64,000 nucleotides of DNA from Pseudomonas lini (GTDB lineage: Bacteria; Pseudomonadota; Gammaproteobacteria; Pseudomonadales; Pseudomonadaceae). The stretch spans positions 186,001 to 250,000 of the forward strand of contig NZ_JAUSSR010000009.1 of NCBI RefSeq assembly GCF_030812475.1, in the 5' to 3' direction. Within the stretch, counting starts at the first letter, position 1; every line of letters begins with the position of its first letter. A model generated the notes under the pieces. It was not told the DNA's origin. It ran no database searches and saw only the letters and a list, made by a program, of their open reading frames with translations. A program made the translations under genes and the position numbers. This document shows positions 41,672-50,813 of the stretch, one piece after another.

Positions 41672-42868
41672 ATGGAATTGCGATTCACACCGGAAGAACT
41701 GGCATTTCGCGATGAGGTCAGGGATTTTCTGAGGAATGCCGTGCCTGCTTCGATCCGGCGCAAGGTTGAATATGGCCAGCGCCTCTCCAAGGAGGAAATG
41801 GTCAACTGGGTGCAGATTCTCAATGCCAAGGGCTGGTCATGCCCGGCCTGGGCCCCGGAATGGGGCGGGCAGGCCTGGAGCGCTACGCAGCATTACATCT
41901 TCAAGGAGGAGCTGCACATGGCGCCCGCACCCGAGCCGATCTCCTTCAATATGAACATGATCGGACCGGTGCTCATTGCCTTCGGCACCCAGCAACAGAA
42001 AGAGCACTTTCTGCCACGCGTCGCGAACATGGATTACTGGTTCTGTCAGGGCTTCTCGGAGCCTGGCGCGGGCTCGGATCTGGCCTCTTTGCGAACCAGC
42101 GCGGTGCGCGATGGCGACCATTATGTGGTCAACGGTCAGAAGCTCTGGACCTCCACTGCCCATCATGCCGATTGGTGTTTCGTCCTCGTGCGCACCGACG
42201 CCACGGCGAAGAAGCAGCAGGGCATCAGCTTTGTGTTGATGGACATGAAAACCCCCGGCATTTCCATTCGCCCGATCGTTACCCTGGACGGACATCACGA
42301 AACAAACGAGATGTTCCTCGATAACGTGCGTATCCCGGTGAGTAATCTGATCGGCGAAGAGAACCGCGGCTGGGATGTCGCCAAGTTCCTGCTGGGTAGC
42401 GAACGGGGAGGAATCGCCCGTGTCGGCCTGTCCAAATTCCGCGTACGTCGGGCCAAGCAGTTGGCGCGAAAGACGCCCGCCGGCGATGGCGTACTGGCAG
42501 ACCAGCCGCGCTTCCGCGAGCGTGTCGCCGCCCTGGAAGTCGAGCTCAAGGCATTGGAAATGACGCAGATGCGTGTCATCGCCGACAGCGACAAGTTCGG
42601 CCACAGCCCGGATCCGCGAAGCTCCATTCTCAAGATGAAAGGCTCCGAACTGCAACAGGCCGCCACGGAGCTGTTGATGGAGGTCGCCGGGTACGACGCC
42701 CTGGAGTATGACCACGCTTTCGTCACGGGCGAACGTGAGGTGCAACACGACGATGATTGGGCACGCACTATCGCGCCGAATTACTACTGGGTACGCCACG
42801 TCTCCATCGTAGGGGGCTCCAACGAAATCCAGCACAACATCCTGGCCAAAACTCTGCTCGGACTTTAA
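41672..42868 (+). CDS. Acyl-CoA dehydrogenase, first subunit of a pair
   Basis: 398 residues, ATG after GAGGAAA. GFSEPGAGSDLASL near 127-140 is the flavin loop. The C-terminal segment is SIVGGSNEIQHNILAKTLLGL, again with Gly in place of the Glu base. It resembles the genes at 3323 and 47960. The partner ACAD starts 2 nt after its stop, the tightest spacing of the three pairs. A FadE heterotetramer for a branched or ring-bearing acyl-CoA is likely. Confidence 0.93.
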   Translation: MELRFTPEELAFRDEVRDFLRNAVPASIRRKVEYGQRLSKEEMVNWVQILNAKGWSCPAWAPEWGGQAWSATQHYIFKEELHMAPAPEPISFNMNMIGPVLIAFGTQQQKEHFLPRVANMDYWFCQGFSEPGAGSDLASLRTSAVRDGDHYVVNGQKLWTSTAHHADWCFVLVRTDATAKKQQGISFVLMDMKTPGISIRPIVTLDGHHETNEMFLDNVRIPVSNLIGEENRGWDVAKFLLGSERGGIARVGLSKFRVRRAKQLARKTPAGDGVLADQPRFRERVAALEVELKALEMTQMRVIADSDKFGHSPDPRSSILKMKGSELQQAATELLMEVAGYDALEYDHAFVTGEREVQHDDDWARTIAPNYYWVRHVSIVGGSNEIQHNILAKTLLGL

Positions 42869-42870
42869 GC

Positions 42871-44025
42871 ATGAATTTCGATTTCAATGAAGAACAGCGC
42901 ATGATCAAGGATGCGGTCGACCGTCTGGTCGCCGACCGCTATGGCTTTGAACAGCGCGCGCGTTACTTGGGCGAGGCCGATGGCTGGAGTCGTGAACTCT
43001 GGGCCAGTTACGCCGAACTGGGACTGCTCGGCTTGCCGTTTGCCGAAGCTGACGGTGGCTTCGCAGGCGGTCCGGCTGAAACCATGATCGTCATGGAGGC
43101 GGTGGGCCGTGGCCTGCTGCTCGAGCCCTATCTGGCGAGTGTGGTGCTGGCCGGCGGCCTGGTGGCCAGTGCCGCCGATGAGGACCAGCGCGCCGAAATA
43201 CTGCCGCCCCTCATTGCCGGGGAACGGCTCCTGGCATTTGCTCACAGCGAAGCACAAGCCCGCTATGACCTGGCCGACGTCGACACCCGTGCCCGCCGCG
43301 ATCGGGATCACTGGGTCATCGATGGTTGCAAGCGCTTCGTGCTGCATGGTGACTGTGCCGACCAATTGATCGTGTCAGCTCGCGTCAGCGGCGAGCGGTG
43401 CGATCCCGATGGCATCGCCTTGTTCGTCGTCGACGCCAAGGCTGTCGGCGTCAGCCGCAGGGGTTATCAAACCCAGGACCGCTTGCGCGCGGCAGACATC
43501 ACCCTCGACGGCGTGCGCGTCCCGCTGGTGGCGCTGCTCGGTGCGTCCCGCCAGGCGTTGCCGCTGATCGAGAAAGCCGTCGACGGTGCCATTGCGGCCC
43601 TGTGCGCTGAAGCCGTCGGCGCGATGCAGCAGGCGTTCGACATGACGGTGGAATACCTGAAACTGCGCAAGCAGTTCGGCGTGCTCATCGGCTCGTTCCA
43701 GGTGCTGCAGCACAGTGCGGTGGACATGCTGGTGATGATTGAGCAAGCGCGCAGCATGGCCTATTACGCCAGCATGATGGTCAACGAAGAAGACGTGCTC
43801 GAGCGTCGCCGTGCCATCGCCGCGGCCAAAGTGCAGATCAACCGATCGGCGCGCTTCGTGGCGCAGCAGGCCGTGCAACTGCATGGCGGCATCGGCGTGA
43901 CCGAAGAATGTCAGGTGGGCCATTTCATGCGGCGCCTGTCCATGATCGAAATCCTGTTCGGCGATGCCGACCACCATCTAGCCCAGCTGGCGCGCGACGG
44001 CGGACTGATCGCCGCTGACGCCTGA
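42871..44025 (+). CDS. Acyl-CoA dehydrogenase, second subunit of the pair
   Basis: 384 residues, ATG at 42871; a longer in-frame extension upstream is shadow of the first subunit. It opens MNFDFNEEQRM. The flavin loop is degenerate (HSEAQARYDLADV) and the C-terminus has FGDADHHLAQLARD instead of Glu-Gly-Thr. It belongs to the same partner class as 4545 and 49184. No clear ribosome binding site of its own: coupling with the preceding gene is likely. Confidence 0.92.
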   Translation: MNFDFNEEQRMIKDAVDRLVADRYGFEQRARYLGEADGWSRELWASYAELGLLGLPFAEADGGFAGGPAETMIVMEAVGRGLLLEPYLASVVLAGGLVASAADEDQRAEILPPLIAGERLLAFAHSEAQARYDLADVDTRARRDRDHWVIDGCKRFVLHGDCADQLIVSARVSGERCDPDGIALFVVDAKAVGVSRRGYQTQDRLRAADITLDGVRVPLVALLGASRQALPLIEKAVDGAIAALCAEAVGAMQQAFDMTVEYLKLRKQFGVLIGSFQVLQHSAVDMLVMIEQARSMAYYASMMVNEEDVLERRRAIAAAKVQINRSARFVAQQAVQLHGGIGVTEECQVGHFMRRLSMIEILFGDADHHLAQLARDGGLIAADA

Positions 44026-44042
44026 ATCGACGAGAGAATCCT

Positions 44043-45206
44043 ATGAAACATGACGCAAACGACCCGTACCGCGAACTGCGTGACTCCTTGCGCAGCCTGT
44101 GCTCAGAGTTTCCGGATGAATACTGGCGCCAGATCGATCATGCGCGCACTTACCCGGAAGCATTTGTCGACTCCCTGACCAAGGCGGGCTGGATGGCCGC
44201 GCTGATACCGGAAGAGTATGGCGGTTCGGGGTTGGGCCTGACCGAGGCGTCGGTGATCATGGAAGAGATCAACCGCAATGGCGGCAATTCGGGGTTCTGC
44301 CACGGTCAGATGTACAACATGAACACCTTGCTGCGAAACGGCTCCGAAGCGCAGAAGCGCCTGTACCTGCCCAGGATCGCCAGTGGCGAGTTGCGCCTGC
44401 AGTCCATGGCGGTGACGGAACCCACCACGGGTACCGACACCACCAAGATGCGCACCACCGCTGTAAAGAAAGGTGATCGCTATGTCATCAACGGGCAGAA
44501 GGTATGGATTTCTCGCGTCCAGCACTCGGACTTGATGATTCTGTTGGCTCGCACAACGCCGCTGGCCGATGTGAAAAAGAAATCCGAGGGCTTGTCGTGC
44601 TTCCTGGTCAACTTGCATGACGCCATTGGCAAAGGGCTCGATGTGCGGCCTATTCCGAATATGGTCAACCACGAGACCAACGAGCTGTTTTTCGACAACC
44701 TGGAGATCCCGGAAGAAAACCTGATCGGCGAAGAAGGGCAGGGTTTCAAGTACATCCTCGACGGGCTCAATGCCGAGCGCACGCTGATTGCGGCCGAATG
44801 CATCGGTGACGGTTACTGGTTTGTCGACCGTGCCACGCGCTACGCCAACGACCGCGTGGTGTTCGATCGGCCGATCGGGAAAAACCAGGGTATCCAGTTC
44901 CCCATCGCCGAAGCCTACATGGACATCCGTGCTGCGGACCTGATGCGCTACCGTGCCTGCGAACTCTTCGACGCTCACCAGCCGTGCGGCGCCGAGGCCA
45001 ACATGGCCAAGCACTTGGCTGCGACTTCTTCGTGGAAGGCGGCGAACGCCTGCTTGCAGACCCATGGGGGTTTCGGCTTCGCCTGCGAGTACGACGTGGA
45101 ACGAAAATTCCGCGAGACCCGCTTGTATCAGGTGGCACCGATCTCCACCAACCTGATCCTTTCCTACGTGGCCGAGCACATTCTCGGTCTGCCGCGGTCG
45201 TTCTGA
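44043..45206 (+). CDS. Acyl-CoA dehydrogenase, divergent C-terminus
   Basis: 387 residues. AVTEPTTGTDTTKMRTTA is the flavin loop and NHETNELFFDNLEIPEENL is conserved. The C-terminus reads RLYQVAPISTNLILSYVAEHILGL, so the normal Glu-Gly-Thr is Val-Ala-Pro-Ile-Ser and the common Glu base is absent. This belongs to a recognised ACAD subgroup and has no paired gene. The base may come from another helix, or the enzyme may do a different flavin reaction. GAGAG precedes the ATG; 17 nt after the previous gene. Confidence 0.9.
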   Translation: MKHDANDPYRELRDSLRSLCSEFPDEYWRQIDHARTYPEAFVDSLTKAGWMAALIPEEYGGSGLGLTEASVIMEEINRNGGNSGFCHGQMYNMNTLLRNGSEAQKRLYLPRIASGELRLQSMAVTEPTTGTDTTKMRTTAVKKGDRYVINGQKVWISRVQHSDLMILLARTTPLADVKKKSEGLSCFLVNLHDAIGKGLDVRPIPNMVNHETNELFFDNLEIPEENLIGEEGQGFKYILDGLNAERTLIAAECIGDGYWFVDRATRYANDRVVFDRPIGKNQGIQFPIAEAYMDIRAADLMRYRACELFDAHQPCGAEANMAKHLAATSSWKAANACLQTHGGFGFACEYDVERKFRETRLYQVAPISTNLILSYVAEHILGLPRSF

Positions 45207-45216
45207 GGAGGCTGGC

Positions 45217-46029
45217 ATGAGCTACGAGAGCATTCTCTACGAAATCAAGGATCGCATCGCCACCATCACCATCAACCGGCCGGACCAGCTCAACAGCTGG
45301 AATGACCAGGTGGCGACAGAGGTGTACGACGCGATGCAGGCGGCGGGTGCGGACCCGGGCGTGCGAGTGATCGTCTTCACCGGTGCCGGCAAGGCCTTCT
45401 GCGCGGGCGGTGACATCAATAGCTTTGGCGGCGACCCGAACGGGTTGATGACCAAGCTGCCGCGGCCCTTCGACATGCGCAAGCGCGCCGACTGGCAGAC
45501 CCGCTGCTCTTATTACCCGGCCATTCCCAAACCCGTGATCGCCATGCTCAATGGCGCGACAGTGGGAATCGGCCTTATCCACGCACTGTTCTGCGACATC
45601 CGGTTTGCCGCGCAAGACGCCACGATCACGACAGCATTCGCCCGTCGTGGCCTGACAGCGGAGTACGGCATGGCCTGGATCCTGGAACACCATGTCGGCC
45701 AGGCGCATGCCCTGGACCTGCTGTTGTCGGGACGCAAGATCAAGGGCCGCGAGGCCGAGCGCATGGGCCTGGTCAACCTCGCTGTGCCTGCCGATGAATT
45801 GGTTGCTCACACCTATGCCTACGCCCGTGACCTGGCGCAGAACTGCTCGCCGCGCTCGATGCGCATCATGAAGCAGCAGCTGTGGGAAGTGCCGTTCCAG
45901 ACGTGTCATGAGGCGGTGATGAGCGCCGGTCTCGATATGCCGATCGCCAATCAAGGGGAAGACTACAAGGAGGGCATCGCCAGTTTCATGGAGAAGCGCC
46001 CACCGCAGTTCCCGGACGATAAATTCTGA
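45217..46029 (+). CDS. Enoyl-CoA hydratase/isomerase family protein
   Basis: 270 residues, with AGGAGG before the ATG. AFCAGGDINSFGG is the first oxyanion segment and GATVGIGLIHALFCDIRFA the second. The catalytic loop is FARRGLTAEYGMAW, which lacks PGxGG and resembles the loop of larger-pocket crotonases. It lies between an ACAD and the HSD17B4-type SDR, so a hydration in the same beta-oxidation round is plausible. Confidence 0.9.
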   Translation: MSYESILYEIKDRIATITINRPDQLNSWNDQVATEVYDAMQAAGADPGVRVIVFTGAGKAFCAGGDINSFGGDPNGLMTKLPRPFDMRKRADWQTRCSYYPAIPKPVIAMLNGATVGIGLIHALFCDIRFAAQDATITTAFARRGLTAEYGMAWILEHHVGQAHALDLLLSGRKIKGREAERMGLVNLAVPADELVAHTYAYARDLAQNCSPRSMRIMKQQLWEVPFQTCHEAVMSAGLDMPIANQGEDYKEGIASFMEKRPPQFPDDKF

Positions 46030-46091
46030 ATACTCGCGACCACGGGCTCCTGTGGGGCAGTGGTCCAATCTAACAACAAGAGGAATCCGTT

Positions 46092-47009
46092 ATGAGTGGG
46101 ATGGTTGAAGGTAAAGTCGTCGTCGTGACCGGCGCCGGGAACGGAATTGGCCGAGCCATTGCATTGGCAATGGCGGCTGAAGGTGCCCGTGTAGTGGTCA
46201 ACGACCTGGGTTCTTCGGTCCACGGCGAAGGCCAGGACGCGGGCCCTGCGCAACGCGTGGTCGATGAAATCAAGGCGGCCGGCGGCGAAGCTGTCGCCAG
46301 CACTGACAGCGTAGCCGGCTGGGATTCGGCCCATCGAATCGTGCAAACTGCGATGGATACGTTCGGCCAGATCGACACCGTGGTGAACAACGCCGGCATC
46401 CTGCGTGACCGCATGTTCCACAAAATGGACGAGCAGGAATGGATGGCGGTGCTCAATGTGCACCTCAATGGTTCGTTCTTCATGGCCCGCGCCGCCGCCC
46501 CGCATTTCCGCGCGCAGGGGTCGGGCAACTACATCCATATGACATCCAACACCGGCCTGGTCGGGAACATCGGTCAGGTCAATTACGCGGCGGCCAAGAT
46601 GGGCATCGTCGGCATGTCCAAGGCGATCGCCCTGGACATGGCCAATTTCGGCGTGCGCTCCAACTGCATCTCTCCAGCGGCCTGGAGCCGGATGATCGGC
46701 GCGGTCCCCACTGACACGCCAGAGAAAAAGCTGCAGGCCGAGCGTATGGAGCGAATGATGCACCCCTCGCGTCAAGCGCCGTTGGCGGTGTTCCTGGCCT
46801 CCGACCAGGCCAAGGACGTGTCGGGCCAGATCTTCTACGTACGTGCCAACGAAATCATGCTGGTCAGTCAGCCGCGCGTTACCCGTTCCGTTCACCGTGA
46901 CAATGGCTGGACCCCGCGCGACGTGGCCGAGCACGCCATACCGGCGCTGCGTTCAAGCTTCCTGCCATTGCATCAGACTCACGACGTCTACAGCTGGGAA
47001 CCCATCTGA
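46092..47009 (+). CDS. SDR of the HSD17B4/MFE-2 dehydrogenase type
   Basis: 305 residues, paralogue of the SDR at 6893: the two share NDLG/NDVG, GPAQRVVDEI, NNAGILRDR, Y165-xxx-K169 and the same C-terminal design (SQPR..RSVH/RSVQR). The cofactor motif is TGAGNGIG at 13-20. It oxidises 3-hydroxyacyl-CoAs of bulky or branched chains with NAD+. The MaoC gene 67 nt downstream supplies the hydratase that is fused to this domain in eukaryotic MFE-2. AGAGGA precedes the ATG. Confidence 0.91.
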   Translation: MSGMVEGKVVVVTGAGNGIGRAIALAMAAEGARVVVNDLGSSVHGEGQDAGPAQRVVDEIKAAGGEAVASTDSVAGWDSAHRIVQTAMDTFGQIDTVVNNAGILRDRMFHKMDEQEWMAVLNVHLNGSFFMARAAAPHFRAQGSGNYIHMTSNTGLVGNIGQVNYAAAKMGIVGMSKAIALDMANFGVRSNCISPAAWSRMIGAVPTDTPEKKLQAERMERMMHPSRQAPLAVFLASDQAKDVSGQIFYVRANEIMLVSQPRVTRSVHRDNGWTPRDVAEHAIPALRSSFLPLHQTHDVYSWEPI

Positions 47010-47076
47010 GCTGAATGCCATCAAGCCCCATCGACGGTCGTTGGGGCGAGCCTGACACCAACTGCGAGCGATCCCC

Positions 47077-47946
47077 ATGTTGAACTATGAACGCGTCAAG
47101 CACTGGCCCATCGAAGAGGTCACGCGCAGCTATACGGAGCGCGACACCATTCTTTACGCTCTCGGCCTCGGGGTGGGGGGTGATCCAATGGACCCCGTCC
47201 AACTGCGGTTCACCTATGAAAAAGAGTTGCAATCGGTGCCGACGCTCGCGGCGGCAATCGCTTGGCCCAAGCCATGGATGACCAACCCTGACACCGGCGT
47301 GAACTACCTCAAACTTGTTCATGGAGAGCAGGATACCCGCTGGTTTCTGCCGATGCCGACCAGCGCAACGGTGATCAGCCGTACCCGGGTCAATCGGGTC
47401 TGCGATAAGGGTGAAGGCAAGGGCGCCATCGTCGAACTGCTGCGCGACATTATCGATGCCGACAGTGGCGAGCGCATCGCCCAGACGCGCCAGGTGTCCT
47501 TCCTGCGTGGTGACGGCGGTTATACGGCGCAAGGCGGCGCCAGTGACGAACCGCCGGAGAGCCTGCCGGCGGTGCCGGATCGCGCGCCTGATTTTGAATA
47601 TGAACTATTGTCGCCTGCCCAGGCCGCGCTCATCTACAGGCTGTCCGGCGATGCCAACCCGTTGCATGCCGATCCTGAGGTGGCGTCACGTGCGGGTTTC
47701 AAACAGCCGATCCTGCATGGCCTGGCCACCTACGGCATGGCGGCTTTCGCCGCGATCAAGTGCTGTGCCGATGGCGAAGCATCGCGGCTCAAGCGCTTGG
47801 CCGCGCGATTTACCTCGCCGGTCTACCCGGGTGAAACGTTGCGCTTCCAGTTCTGGAACGGCGAGGGCGGTCGGGTGCACCTGCGGGCACGGATCGACAG
47901 TCGCGACACTGTGGTGCTGAACAACGGTTTGATCGAGATCGATTGA
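47077..47946 (+). CDS. MaoC/hydratase-2 (MFE-2 type) double-hotdog enoyl-CoA hydratase
   Basis: 289 residues with two hotdog repeats, as in the hydratase-2 domain of MFE-2. The N-terminal half (1-150) binds the acyl chain and the C-terminal half has the hydratase-2 signature YRLSGDANPLHADP (187-200) with Asp192 and His197, then HGLATYGMA. It adds water to trans-2-enoyl-CoA giving the 3R-hydroxy product, which the adjacent SDR oxidises. The two genes equal a split MFE-2, suited to steroid-like or methyl-branched chains. Confidence 0.92.
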   Translation: MLNYERVKHWPIEEVTRSYTERDTILYALGLGVGGDPMDPVQLRFTYEKELQSVPTLAAAIAWPKPWMTNPDTGVNYLKLVHGEQDTRWFLPMPTSATVISRTRVNRVCDKGEGKGAIVELLRDIIDADSGERIAQTRQVSFLRGDGGYTAQGGASDEPPESLPAVPDRAPDFEYELLSPAQAALIYRLSGDANPLHADPEVASRAGFKQPILHGLATYGMAAFAAIKCCADGEASRLKRLAARFTSPVYPGETLRFQFWNGEGGRVHLRARIDSRDTVVLNNGLIEID

Positions 47947-47959
47947 GGAGTATGTGCCG

Positions 47960-49156
47960 ATGGACTTTCGTGAAAGCGCCGAGGATCAGGCTTTTCGCCT
48001 GCAAGTACGTGCATTCGTAGAGCGCGAATTGCCGACGGACATCCGTGATCGGGTGTTGAATTTTCAACATCTGGGCCGCGAGGATTATGTGCGTTGGCAG
48101 CGTATCCTGCACCAGCAGGGGTGGGGGGCGCCGGGTTGGCCGGTGGCCTTTGGCGGTGCGGGCTGGACGGCTGCGCAGCGCAACATCTTTGACGAAGAAT
48201 GCTTCACGGCGGGTGCGCCAAGGCAAATGCCGTTCGGGTTGTCGATGGTCGCACCGGTGCTGCAGAAATTCGGCACACCGCAGCAGCAGGCGCGTTTTCT
48301 GCCGCGTATTCTGGATATGAGCGACTGGTGGTGCCAAGGCTACTCGGAGCCGGGCGCAGGTTCCGATTTGTCGGCACTGCGTTGCCGGGCGGACGTCAGT
48401 GGCGACAACTATGTGGTCAATGGCCAGAAGATATGGACATCGTTCGCGCAGTGGGCGAACTGGATTTTTTGCCTGGTCCGTACGCACAGCGAAGGCCGCC
48501 AGCAGGAGGGCATTTCCTTCCTGCTTATCGACATGTCCACCCCTGGAATTCAGGTGCGTCCGATCAAAACGCTCGATGGTGGCCACGACGTGAACGAAGT
48601 GTTCTTCGACAACGTCCGGGTGTCTCGGGACAACCTGGTGGGTGAAGAACACAAGGGCTGGGCCATTGCCAAATACCTGCTCGGTCATGAACGCACCAAC
48701 ATTGCCGGCCTGGGCAATTGCAAACGGTTCATGCGACGGCTCAAGGAAATCGCCGCCAGCACCCAAAAACACGGCCGGCCTCTCCTCGAAGACGTGCGGT
48801 TTCGCGACAAGGTCGTTTCCATAGAGATGGAGCTGCTCGCCCATGAATGGTCGTTGCTGCGCTTGATCGACCAGGAAGGGAAGGGGCAGGGCAAAGGCAT
48901 TGAGGCCTCGCTGTTGAAAATTCGGGGCTCGGAGATACAGCAACGCCTGACCGAGCTGATCATGGAGTGTGCCGGGCCTTATGCGGTGCCCTTCGTGCCC
49001 GAGGCGCTGGAAGGTGACGCCGACATCGACACGGCCAATGGACGATTGCTCAACGCATTGGCGCCGCACTATCTGGACTGGCGCAAGATCTCGATCTACG
49101 GCGGGTCCAACGAAGTGCAGAAGAATATTATTGCCAAATTGACCCTTGGCCTTTGA
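47960..49156 (+). CDS. Acyl-CoA dehydrogenase, first subunit of a pair
   Basis: 398 residues from the ATG at 47960, 9 nt after GAGGAG; a GTG at 47954 is the alternative. The flavin loop is GYSEPGAGSDLSALR. The C-terminus is SIYGGSNEVQKNIIAKLTLGL, with Gly at the Glu position. It is the third first-subunit paralogue (with 3323 and 41672). It follows the MaoC gene by 13 nt and precedes its partner by 27 nt. Confidence 0.93.
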   Translation: MDFRESAEDQAFRLQVRAFVERELPTDIRDRVLNFQHLGREDYVRWQRILHQQGWGAPGWPVAFGGAGWTAAQRNIFDEECFTAGAPRQMPFGLSMVAPVLQKFGTPQQQARFLPRILDMSDWWCQGYSEPGAGSDLSALRCRADVSGDNYVVNGQKIWTSFAQWANWIFCLVRTHSEGRQQEGISFLLIDMSTPGIQVRPIKTLDGGHDVNEVFFDNVRVSRDNLVGEEHKGWAIAKYLLGHERTNIAGLGNCKRFMRRLKEIAASTQKHGRPLLEDVRFRDKVVSIEMELLAHEWSLLRLIDQEGKGQGKGIEASLLKIRGSEIQQRLTELIMECAGPYAVPFVPEALEGDADIDTANGRLLNALAPHYLDWRKISIYGGSNEVQKNIIAKLTLGL

Positions 49157-49183
49157 CCGGCGCATACGCCCGGAGGTTTTGCG

Positions 49184-50314
49184 ATGGACTTCTCCCTCAA
49201 TGAAGAGCAGCAGATGCTCGCTGACCTGGTTGCCCGCTTTGTCGAACGCCAATGCGATTTCGAGGCGCGCCGCGTCTCGGCTGCGAGCGATCGGGGCTGG
49301 TCCGAGGACAACTGGACGGCGCTCGCTGAAACCGGCCTGTTAGCCCTCGCTCTCGATGAGCAGTATGGTGGTCTCGGCGCTGGAGCCGAAGAAATGCTGG
49401 TGGTGATGGAAGCATTTGGTCGGGGGCTCGTTCTGGAGCCCTATCTGGCCAGCGCGCTGGTCGGCGCCCCGCTGCTGCAGCGGGTTGGCAGCGCGCAGCA
49501 CAAAGAGCATTTGTTGCCGAAGTTGGCCACTGGCGAACTTCGCATCAGCCTGGCAACGCTGGAGCCGCAGAGTCGATTCGACTTGTTCGATGTGTCGTGC
49601 ATTGCTCGCGAAACTCAAGACGGTTTCCGTCTGGAAGGGCGCAAGAGCGTGGTATCGCACGGTGATTCTGCTGATTGGCTGATCGTTTCCGCGAGGACCT
49701 GCGGCGCGCAAACTGACCGTCATGGCATAAGTCTGTTTCTGATTGATGCGAACTCGCCCGGCGTCATCGTGCGTAGTTTTGCAGGGCTCGATGGGCAACG
49801 TGTCGCGGAGGTGCAGTTTGATGGCGTCAACGTGGCTAGAGATGCCTTGCTGGGACCGATGCATGAGGCGTTGGAAGATCTGGAGTGGGCCGTGGACCGT
49901 GCCTGCTTCGCCTTGTGTGCCGAAGCCGTAGGATGTATGGATCGCTTGATTGAACTGACAGTCGAGTATCTGCAGACCCGCAAGCAGTTTGGCAAGCCGA
50001 TCGGCACCTTCCAGGTGTTGCAGCACCGGGTTGCTGAAATGCTCGGGTTGAGCGAACAGGCACGGTCCATCACCCACTACGCTGCGGCCAATCTAAATGG
50101 TGAGCACGATGATCGAGCACGCGCGGTCTCAGCCGCCAAGACCCTGGTCGGACGCGCTGGCCGTTTGATCGGACAACATGCCACGCAGTTGCACGGCGGC
50201 ATGGGCATGACCGATGAACTCGCGGCGGGCTGGTTCTTCAAGCGTTTGACCGTGATTGATATGACATGGGGCGACAGCGACCACTACGTCGAACGTTATG
50301 GCACATTGATGTAG
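49184..50314 (+). CDS. Acyl-CoA dehydrogenase, second subunit of the pair
   Basis: 376 residues, GGAGG before the ATG, opening MDFSLNEEQQM. LEPQSRFDLFDV replaces the normal flavin loop, and the C-terminus WGDSDHYVERYGTLM lacks Glu-Gly-Thr. This is the third second-subunit paralogue. It is the last gene of the operon that starts with the DUF35 gene at 35687; a GC-rich hairpin follows at 50354. Confidence 0.92.
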   Translation: MDFSLNEEQQMLADLVARFVERQCDFEARRVSAASDRGWSEDNWTALAETGLLALALDEQYGGLGAGAEEMLVVMEAFGRGLVLEPYLASALVGAPLLQRVGSAQHKEHLLPKLATGELRISLATLEPQSRFDLFDVSCIARETQDGFRLEGRKSVVSHGDSADWLIVSARTCGAQTDRHGISLFLIDANSPGVIVRSFAGLDGQRVAEVQFDGVNVARDALLGPMHEALEDLEWAVDRACFALCAEAVGCMDRLIELTVEYLQTRKQFGKPIGTFQVLQHRVAEMLGLSEQARSITHYAAANLNGEHDDRARAVSAAKTLVGRAGRLIGQHATQLHGGMGMTDELAAGWFFKRLTVIDMTWGDSDHYVERYGTLM

Positions 50315-50353
50315 GGCAAACCTGCAGGAATTAATCCGATTCAGCACCAAAAC

Positions 50354-50376
50354 CCAGGGCCGCATTGCGGCCCTGG
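50354..50376. terminator. Bidirectional hairpin after the DUF35-ACAD operon
   Basis: CCAGGGCCGC-ATT-GCGGCCCTGG, a perfect 10-bp stem with a 3-nt loop. The reverse-strand side is followed by a short T-rich stretch, so it could end both the forward operon and the small reverse gene at 50407. Confidence 0.75.
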
Positions 50377-50406
50377 CTCGTGGTGGTCCAAGCGAAAGCA
50401 GGCTCG

Positions 50407-50586
50407 CTAGCGGAGCATCGCCAGGGTGCCTGTCGGTGTGTTGCAGGTATAGGGATGGAGGTGGCAAGCCTCGGCACGAGCTCGAAGCTCAGCCTGGCGG
50501 CTTTCGATAACGAAATGCGCGCAAACGATGAGGGCGAACATGAACAGCGAAACACTTACGGGCAAGGATAGTTTCATGTCGTTCAT
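50407..50586 (-). CDS. Small membrane protein of unknown function (59 aa, candidate)
   Basis: The ATG at 50586 (or 50577, three codons later) opens a 59-residue frame. It begins with a charged residue and a hydrophobic helix (LPVSVSLFMFALIVCAHFVI), followed by a charged helix (ESRQAELRARAEA) and a C-terminal tail with two Cys (ACHLHPYTC). AGCAGG lies close upstream of the first ATG. A hairpin downstream at 50354 fits the end of a transcript. I do not recognise the family. The frame extends further upstream to 50817 but that part has no protein-like character. Confidence 0.45.
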   Translation of the reverse strand: MNDMKLSLPVSVSLFMFALIVCAHFVIESRQAELRARAEACHLHPYTCNTPTGTLAMLR

Positions 50587-50813
50587 ACCTGCTTTTAGCA
50601 GTGTTATTGGAATTAGTAGCGCCTGGCCCTCTGTCGAGATGCGTGGTCTCTGGGAGTACATCTCAGGCGCTGGCTTGATTTTGCCACAGTGCTCAGAAAA
50701 ACTGAACGCTGTTTGTAAATATAAATAGCAGCTGTGCGACGGTTTGCCAGTGGAATAGGACGAGTGGTTCAAACAGGTGCTCGGATCATAGGGACGAACG
50801 TTTGACAATGCGT

